A DNA stretch of 64,000 bases. Origin: JACVRW01 sp963814095. Lineage in GTDB: Bacteria > Actinomycetota > Thermoleophilia > Solirubrobacterales > Thermoleophilaceae. Of the stretch, positions 57,024 to 64,000 are shown piece by piece. Each line of letters begins with the position of its first letter. Positions within the stretch are counted from its first letter, which is position 1. Below the pieces are notes generated by a model, which did no database searches, was not told where the DNA came from, and saw only the letters and a program-made list of their open reading frames with translations. Where the stretch lies: NCBI GenBank assembly GCA_963814095.1, contig CAWFBT010000007.1, forward strand, positions 67,031 to 131,030, read 5' to 3'. A program made the translations under genes and the position numbers.

Positions 57024-58627
57024 TGCCCGACCCGGATGTGCTGATCATCGGCGCCGGCCCGTCCGGCGCCGTCACCGCCAAGCGACTCGCCGAGGCGGGC
57101 ATGTCGGTCGTCTGCCTCGAGCAGGGCGACTGGCCGGACTACGAGCGTGCGCGCTCGGCGCACCCCGACTTCGAGCTGACCTCGGGGCAGTACTGGGCCT
57201 GGGACCCGAACGCCCGCCAGGGGCCGGGCGACTACCCGATCGACGACTCGGACTCCGACATCACCGCGCTGATGTGGAACGGCGTCGGTGGCGGGTCGGT
57301 CGTGTACGCGGCGCACTGGCAGCGCAACCTGCCCTCCGACTTCCGGGTGCGGTCGCTGGACGGCGTGGCTGATGATTGGCCGCTCACCTACGAGGAGCTC
57401 GAGCCCTACTACGTGCGCGTGGAGAAGGACTGGGGCGTCTCGGGCCACCCGAACGACACGGCCTTCCCGCCGGGTGAGGGGCCGCCGATGCCGCCCGTCC
57501 CGCTCTCGCCCATGGGCCGGCGCGTCGCGCGGGCGCATAACGAGCTCGGCTGGCACTGGTGGCCCGGTCCGAACGCGATCGCCACGCAGCGGTACGGCGC
57601 GCTGAACGCCTGCGTCCAGCGCGCCACCTGCCTGTGGGGCTGCGCCGACGGCGCCAAGGCCACCGTCGACCGCACCTACTGGCCCATCAACCAGAAGGCC
57701 GGGGTCGAGCTGCGCATCCGCTCGCGTGTGCGCCGGCTGCTCGTGGGCGGCGACGGGCTCGTCGAGGGCGCCGAGTACCTCGACTCGGACGGCAACGAGC
57801 AGGTCCAGCGCGCCGGCATCACGATCCTGTGCGCCAACGGGATCGGCACGCCGCGGCTGCTGTTCCTGTCGGGTACGGACGACGAGGGGCTGGCCAACTC
57901 GTCGGGCCTGGTCGGCAAGCGGCTGATGCTGCACCCCTTCGGCACCGTCACGGGGCTCTTCGACGAGGACCTGGAGAGCTGGCAGGGCGTGTGGGGCCAG
58001 CACATCCACTCGCTCGAGTTCTACGAGACGGACGAGTCGCGCGGCTTCGTCCGCGGAGCCAAGTGGGGCCTGCAGCCCACGGGCGGGCCGCTGTCGATGA
58101 CGCGGTCCTATCCCTGGGGCCAGGAGAACGCCGTTTGGGGGGAGAGCTTTCACCGCGAGGTGAGGCGCCGGCTGGGTCACTCGGCGATGTGGGGGATCAT
58201 CGCCGAGGACCTGCCGGAGGAGTCCAATCGGGTCACGCTCGACCGCGCCAACCCGGATGCGTTCGGCATCCCCGGCGTGAAGATCGACTACCTCAACTCG
58301 GAGAACTCCCAGACCCTGATGGCGTTCCACCGCGAACGGGCGCGCGAGTCGCTGCTCGCCGCCGGTGCCTATGACGTGATCATCGCGCCGTTCATCGAGG
58401 CCACCGGTTGGCACATCCTCGGCACCTGCAAGATGGGCGACGACCCGGCCGGCTCCGTCGTCGACCGCTGGGGCCGCTGCCACGACGTGCCCAACCTGTT
58501 CATCTTCGACGGCTCGGTGTGGCCGACGTCGTCCGGGATGAACCCGACCGCCACGATCGCCGCGCTCGCGTTGCGCTCGGCCGAGCATCTCGTGGAGGCA
58601 CGCCGCGAGCAGCAGGTCGCCGCATGA
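57023..58627 (+). CDS. GMC-family FAD-dependent oxidoreductase
   Basis: A 534-residue glucose-methanol-choline oxidoreductase. The FAD-binding GxGxxG is VLIIGAGPSGAVTAKRLAEA at residues 6-25, followed by CLEQGDW. MWNGVGGGSVVYAAHWQRN is the family FAD-contacting loop, and the catalytic His region is GWHILGTCKMGDDPAGSVVD, with NPTATIAALALRSAEH at the end. CVQRATCLWGCADGAKATVD holds three Cys, as in members that pass electrons onward. This domain pattern with an adjacent gluconate-2-dehydrogenase-subunit-3-like gene is typical of two-subunit sugar dehydrogenases such as glucoside 3-dehydrogenase. No signal peptide is seen. Confidence 0.92.
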   Translation: MPDPDVLIIGAGPSGAVTAKRLAEAGMSVVCLEQGDWPDYERARSAHPDFELTSGQYWAWDPNARQGPGDYPIDDSDSDITALMWNGVGGGSVVYAAHWQRNLPSDFRVRSLDGVADDWPLTYEELEPYYVRVEKDWGVSGHPNDTAFPPGEGPPMPPVPLSPMGRRVARAHNELGWHWWPGPNAIATQRYGALNACVQRATCLWGCADGAKATVDRTYWPINQKAGVELRIRSRVRRLLVGGDGLVEGAEYLDSDGNEQVQRAGITILCANGIGTPRLLFLSGTDDEGLANSSGLVGKRLMLHPFGTVTGLFDEDLESWQGVWGQHIHSLEFYETDESRGFVRGAKWGLQPTGGPLSMTRSYPWGQENAVWGESFHREVRRRLGHSAMWGIIAEDLPEESNRVTLDRANPDAFGIPGVKIDYLNSENSQTLMAFHRERARESLLAAGAYDVIIAPFIEATGWHILGTCKMGDDPAGSVVDRWGRCHDVPNLFIFDGSVWPTSSGMNPTATIAALALRSAEHLVEARREQQVAA

Positions 58628-58639
58628 GACCGTCGGTGC

Positions 58640-58660
58640 GCACCCGGCCGAGCCGGGTGC
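58640..58660 (+). other. Intercistronic hairpin between GMC and small-subunit genes
   Basis: GCACCCGGC-CGA-GCCGGGTGC is a perfect 9-bp stem with a 3-nt loop in the 40-bp gap after the GMC stop. It may protect or cleave the message or reduce expression of the small subunit relative to the large one. Confidence 0.55.
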
Positions 58661-58667
58661 TTCCGCA

Positions 58668-59046
58668 ATGAGTGCAATCGACCGCGAGACGCTCACCGCC
58701 CTGGCGGACGCACTGATCCCGGAGGCCGACGGAATGCCATCGGCGAGCCAAGCCGGCGCGACCGGCGCCCTGCTCGACGAGGTGCTGGCGGTTCGAGCCG
58801 ACCTCGAGGAGCCGCTCGCGGAGCTGACCGCCGCGGCGCGCGGGTCCGATCCCGGCGCCGAGGTCAAACGCCTCGAGGCCGAGGACCCGCCGCTCTTCGA
58901 GGCGCTCACGACCGCCGTAGCGGGCGGCTACTTCCTGAGCGCGGACGTGCGCGAGCGGCTCGGCTACCCGGGCCAAATGGCGAAGAAGCTCGAGGACGAC
59001 TTCGATCAGGAGCTGCTGCAGCCGGTGATCGACCGCGGCCCGATCT

Positions 59047-59063
<17 letters not shown>
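58668..59063 (+). CDS. Gluconate 2-dehydrogenase subunit 3-like protein
   Basis: A 131-residue protein matching the gluconate_2-dh3 family: LTALADALIPEADGMPSASQ at the N-terminus, then alternating helices (DEVLAVRADLEEPLAELTAA), FEALTTAVAGGYFLSADVRE and a short RLGYPGQ. The family is the small subunit of membrane or periplasmic GMC dehydrogenases and normally carries a Tat signal that carries the large subunit along. Here the protein starts MSAIDRETLTALADAL with no signal, so this complex would be cytoplasmic. The last 17 bp overlap the convergent aspS gene. Confidence 0.88.
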
Positions 59064-60812
<1,749 letters not shown>

Positions 60813-60816
<4 letters not shown>

Positions 60817-62051
60817 GTGAGTGCCTCCCTGACGAGCGCGACCGCCTCGTCCGCGTCGGCCGCCTCGCGCTGCTCGCCGCTCGCCATGTCCTTGACGTCG
60901 ATGGCGTCGCCGAGGATCACGGTGGTGCGCGCGCCGATGCGGTCGGCCTGCTTCAGCTGGCCTTTCATCGAACGGCCCGCCTGCTCGATCTCGACGCGGA
61001 TGCCTTCGTCGCGCAGCCGCTGCGCCAGCGCGAACGCCGTCGCAACCGTATTCGGCTTCGCGAGCGCGATGTAGACGCGCTCCTCGGCGGCCGGCTCGAG
61101 CTCGGATGCGAGCAGGATGCGCTCGATGCCCGCCGCCCAGCCGACCCCCGGCGTGGACGGACCGCCGAGCTGCTCGATCAGCCGGTCGTAGCGGCCGCCG
61201 CCACCGAGCGCCGCCTGCGCGCCGAGGCGCGGCGACTCGAGCTCGAACACCGTGCGCGTGTAGTAGTCGAGGCCGCGCACCAGCGCGGAGTCGAGCTCGT
61301 ACTCGAGGCCGGCGGCGTCGAGCAGCGCGCGCACCTCGGCGAAGTGCGCGGCATCGTCGGGGTCGAGCCGGTCGAGCAGGCGAGGCGCGGCGGCCATCAC
61401 GGCCCTCGTTCCCTCGTGGTCGGCGTCGAACGCGCGCAGCGGGTTCTGCTCGAGGCGCGCGCGCACCTCATCGGAGAGCTCGTCCTCGCGCGCGCGTAGG
61501 TACGCGCGCAGCTCATCGACGTAGTCCGCGCGCGTCTCCGGCGTGCCGAGGCTCGAGATGCGTACGCGCGCCGGACCGGCGCCGGACCGCTCGACCAGCT
61601 CGCACAGCAGCAGGATCAGCTCGGCGTCGATGCTCGGGTCGTCGGAGCCGAGCGCCTCGACGTTCAGCTGCGTGAACTGGCGGAAGCGGCCCGCCTGAGG
61701 CGCCTCGTGGCGAAAGAAGGGACCCCAGGTCCAGAGCTTGACCGGCTGCGCCAGCTTGTGCATGCCGTGCTCGACGTAGGCGCGGCAGAAAGCCGCCGTC
61801 GCCTCGGGACGCAGCGTCAGCGAGCGGCCGGCCTTGTCCTCGAAGGTGAACATCTCCTTCTGGACGATGTCGGTCGACTCCCCCACCCCCCGCGCGAACA
61901 GCTCGGTGTCCTCGAACACCGGCGTCTCGAAGGGCTCGTAGCCGGCACGGCCGAGGATCTCCTCGGCCAGGCGCATGAGCCGCAGGCGGCGGCGTGCGAC
62001 TGCCGGCGGGACGTCCTGGGTTCCGCGCGGCGCCTGGAGCTTCCCGCTCAC
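60813..62051 (-). CDS. hisS: Histidine--tRNA ligase
   Basis: A 412-residue class II synthetase. Motif 1: GYEPFETPVFEDTELFARGV. Motif 2: LRPEATAAFCRAYVEHGMHK and WTWGPFFRHEAPQAGRFRQF. The His-A signature is SALVRGLDYYTRTVFELESP and motif 3 is GVGWAAGIERILLASELEPA. The C-terminal HGTP anticodon domain contains EIEQAGRSMKGQLKQADRIG. The length is typical. It overlaps aspS downstream and the hydrolase gene upstream by 4 bp each. Confidence 0.97.
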
Positions 62052-62686
62052 CTCGCCAGCTCGGCGAGGAAGGGGTTGCTCGCGCGCTCCGCGCCGAGGC
62101 TCGTGAGGCCCATGTGGCCCGGGTAGACGGCGGTCTCGGGCGGCAGCGTGTCGACCAGCATCCGGATCGACTCCATCAGCGTGTCGTGATCGCCGTGCGG
62201 CAGGTCGGTTCGCCCAATCGACTGCTGGAAGAGCACGTCGCCCGAGAAGACCGCCGATTCGTCCGGGATCGAGAAGGTCACATGCCCGGGGCTGTGCCCG
62301 GGCGTGTTCAGCACGTCGATCTCGAAGCCGGCGAGCTCGAGCTGCTCGCCGCCCTTGAGCGTGTGCTCGGCCTTGTGGTTCTCGAAGGGGCCGAAGCCTG
62401 GCCAGGGCACGAAGCGGTTGATGTCCTCGAGCACGAACGCCTCGATCTCGGGGACCCAGACCTCGGCGCCGGTCGCCCGCGCCACCTCGGCGACGGCGCC
62501 GATGTGATCGAAGTGGGTGTGCGTGATGAGGATCCCGTCGAGCGTCACGCCGAGTGAGTCGAGCGCGCCGAGCAGCTTGTCGGCCTCGTCGCCCGGGTCG
62601 ACGATCAGGGCACGGTCGCTGCCGTCGCGGCGGAAGATGAAGCTGTTCTCGGCCACCGGGCCGACGGTGAACATGCGCACGTCCAT
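62048..62686 (-). CDS. Metallo-beta-lactamase-fold hydrolase, glyoxalase II-like
   Basis: A 212-residue MBL-fold hydrolase. The metal ligands are complete: THTHFDHIG (motif HxHxDH), TPGHSPGHVTF and FSGDVLFQQSIGRTDLPHGD, with a final His in VYPGHMG. MDVRMFTVGPVAENSFIFRR at the start is typical of the YcbL/hydroxyacylglutathione-hydrolase-like group that lies beside hisS in many actinobacteria. The substrate is probably a thioester; a glutathione substrate is unlikely in this lineage. It overlaps hisS by 4 bp (ATGA). Confidence 0.93.
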   Translation of the reverse strand: MDVRMFTVGPVAENSFIFRRDGSDRALIVDPGDEADKLLGALDSLGVTLDGILITHTHFDHIGAVAEVARATGAEVWVPEIEAFVLEDINRFVPWPGFGPFENHKAEHTLKGGEQLELAGFEIDVLNTPGHSPGHVTFSIPDESAVFSGDVLFQQSIGRTDLPHGDHDTLMESIRMLVDTLPPETAVYPGHMGLTSLGAERASNPFLAELAR

Positions 62687-62688
62687 GG

Positions 62689-63039
62689 CTAGCCGCTCTG
62701 TGCCTTCTTGCGCAGGCGGTAGCGGTGGATCATCGTGTCGGTTGCGAAACCGAGCGGGATGTAGAGCAGGAACATGAGCGCCGCCAGCACCGCACCCGCG
62801 CCCGGCGGCCTCTTGAACAGCACCACCAGCAGCACGCCGAAGACCACCGCCGCGATGGCCGCGCGGTTGACGGCGGCCCGCCAGGTTGGCGGCTTGTCGA
62901 AGCGCGCGCCGCGCCGCTGGCGCGCGATCTGCTTCGCGTCCCCGCGCGTCTGAGAGCGGCCGGTCTTACCGGCGCGCTCGATCGTCCCGGCGGGAGTGCC
63001 GCGGTGCTTGCGGGTTCGCTTGCGCTTCGTCTGGGCCAT
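62689..63039 (-). CDS. Small basic membrane protein of unknown function
   Basis: A 116-residue protein from ATG 63039. The first 50 residues are very basic (MAQTKRKRTRKHRGTPAGTI, GDAKQIARQRRGARFDKPPT), then two hydrophobic helices (about 58-78, AAIAAVVFGVLLVVLFKRPP, and about 82-102, AVLAALMFLLYIPLGFATD). It ends YRLRKKAQSG. Proteins with this layout sit next to hisS-linked hydrolases in actinobacteria and have no known role. The gene is 2 bp upstream of the MBL hydrolase and probably cotranscribed with it. Confidence 0.8.
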   Translation of the reverse strand: MAQTKRKRTRKHRGTPAGTIERAGKTGRSQTRGDAKQIARQRRGARFDKPPTWRAAVNRAAIAAVVFGVLLVVLFKRPPGAGAVLAALMFLLYIPLGFATDTMIHRYRLRKKAQSG

Positions 63040-63052
63040 GGGCGGATCGACG

Positions 63053-63937
63053 TTACCGGATGGCCGCGAGCGCATCCTCGATCAGATGGCGCTCGGGATC
63101 GAAGCCGCGCAGCGGAACGTCCTCGGGAAAGCCCTCGAAGGCAGCCCGCGGAGCGAGCCCGATCAGCTCCGCCTCGGCGACCGGCGCGCGTTCGCGGACC
63201 CGCTCGACGAGCTCGCGCAGCGGCACCGCCCGATGATCGTGAACGTTGGTCGACACCTGGGCGCGCCCACGCTCTTCGAGATAGAGGCCGAGCGCCCTCA
63301 CGCCCGGCAGGCCGCCGCCCGACTCGCGCAGCTCAGCGGCGATCGACTTTGCGAGCTCGACGTCGTCGCTGGCGAGGTCGACGTTGAACGCGATCAGCGG
63401 CGGCCGCGCCGACGCGAGCACTGCGCCGGCCGTCGGGTGGGCGCGGCGCGGGCCGTAGTCCGGGACGAGCTCGCCCGACTCGATTCGCTGTCTGAGCGCC
63501 GCCGGGCCGCCGCGACGGATGTCGGCGCGCTCACGCTGCTCCGGCCGCGTCGCCAGCTCGCCGTACAGGAACACCGGCACTCCGAGCTCCTCCCCCACGA
63601 GTCCGGCGGCGGTCAGCACCTCGGCGCAGGCGGCGCCGCGACGCTCGTCGTCCAGGTACACGACCGGCATCACGTCGAGCGCGCCCACGTGCGGGTGGAT
63701 GCCGTCATGGGCCGAGACGTCGATCCGCTCGATCGCCGCCCTGGCGAGGTTCAGGAGCGCGGGCGCCAGCTCGCCCTGCGGCGCCGCGAGCGTGAACACC
63801 GCGCGGTGATGGTCGGGATCGGTGTGCAGGTCGAGAAAGCGAGCCGGCGCGAGCGAGCGCTCGATCGCCTCGAGCGCGGCGAGGTCCCGGCCCTCGCTCA
63901 CGTTGGGCACGGCCATCAGCAGCGGCGGCTCCGGCAT
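63053..63937 (-). CDS. Glutamate formimidoyltransferase-like protein
   Basis: A 294-residue FTCD_N-family protein. MAVPNVSEGRDLAALEAIER is the diagnostic start; the Asp/His-rich LDLHTDPDHHRAVFTLAAPQ and IDVSAHDGIHPHVGALDVMP blocks follow, as in the formiminotransferase domain that moves the formimino group from formiminoglutamate to tetrahydrofolate. Stand-alone copies may have other roles. The bifunctional cyclodeaminase part is absent. ATG 63937 is chosen because it starts at the first strand; GTG 63961 would add eight residues. No histidine-degradation genes are nearby, so the pathway role is uncertain. Between it and the window edge nothing else is seen. Confidence 0.88.
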   Translation of the reverse strand: MPEPPLLMAVPNVSEGRDLAALEAIERSLAPARFLDLHTDPDHHRAVFTLAAPQGELAPALLNLARAAIERIDVSAHDGIHPHVGALDVMPVVYLDDERRGAACAEVLTAAGLVGEELGVPVFLYGELATRPEQRERADIRRGGPAALRQRIESGELVPDYGPRRAHPTAGAVLASARPPLIAFNVDLASDDVELAKSIAAELRESGGGLPGVRALGLYLEERGRAQVSTNVHDHRAVPLRELVERVRERAPVAEAELIGLAPRAAFEGFPEDVPLRGFDPERHLIEDALAAIR

Positions 63938-64000
63938 CGAGCTGAAGGCTAAATGCACCACGTGCGAACGTACCGCGCATGGCGCGATGGAGTGAGGTCG

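Overview
This 64 kb window is dense, very GC-rich chromosomal DNA. Genes are short-spaced, start codons are often GTG or TTG, ATGA/GTGA overlaps are common, and neighbouring convergent genes often overlap at their ends. Gene content and order point to an actinobacterium of the Thermoleophilia/Solirubrobacterales type: a type IV pilus locus is linked to alaS-ruvX-mltG-aroE on one side and aroC on the other, and there are a SigB/F-type sigma factor, an SCP/CAP protein and a CsoR/CopA copper module. The placement is inferred from context, not from a database search. No rRNA, tRNA, CRISPR array, transposase or prophage gene was seen.

Layout. 1-7.7 kb (minus strand): the start of aroC, then pilA-pilD-pilM-pilN-pilO, a pilus-linked membrane protein and a secreted TIG/calcium-repeat protein. 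7.9-28.3 kb: a mixed-strand accessory block with a lipoprotein pair, HIRAN protein, GST-like and AhpD-like redox proteins, a MocR regulator, a SnoaL-tailed ECF sigma factor, VOC proteins, a BBE-type flavoenzyme, an aldo/keto reductase, an MMPL exporter, two RibD_C/DHFR-like reductases, the copper module (CsoR, CopA, a secreted partner and a clear CsoR operator), an SCP protein and an epoxide-hydrolase-like enzyme. 28.4-38.9 kb (minus strand): pilC-pilT-pilB, a thioredoxin-fold membrane protein, aroE, mltG, ruvX and alaS. The pilus locus therefore looks split in two by the accessory block.

39.1-50.8 kb: an HD-GYP membrane protein with an unusual leader, an MFS exporter, a complete oligopeptide ABC importer (order A-C-B-D-F), and a translationally coupled trio of a NifU-MnmA fusion, an RsbW-like protein and a SigB/F-type sigma factor. 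50.9-51.0 kb carries a 126-nt fold-back sequence that would form a long RNA rod. 51.2-59.1 kb: two divergent catabolic operons around a LacI-family regulator, with three copies of a GAAAACGTTTTC-type palindrome. One operon has a Gfo/Idh dehydrogenase, a DUF993 protein and a TIM-barrel isomerase; the other has an aldehyde dehydrogenase, a GMC oxidoreductase and a gluconate-2-dehydrogenase-subunit-3-like protein. I read this as an uncharacterised oxidative sugar, glycoside or alcohol pathway. 59-64 kb (minus strand): aspS, hisS, a metallo-beta-lactamase-fold hydrolase, a small membrane protein and a formiminotransferase-like protein.

Four otherwise well-preserved genes (TIG protein, BBE flavoenzyme, oppC, oppA), and probably a fifth (Pr6Pr-like), are each broken by one extra base in a short C/G run. 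Removing that base restores family-like sequence. This looks more like systematic homopolymer error in the assembly than real gene decay.
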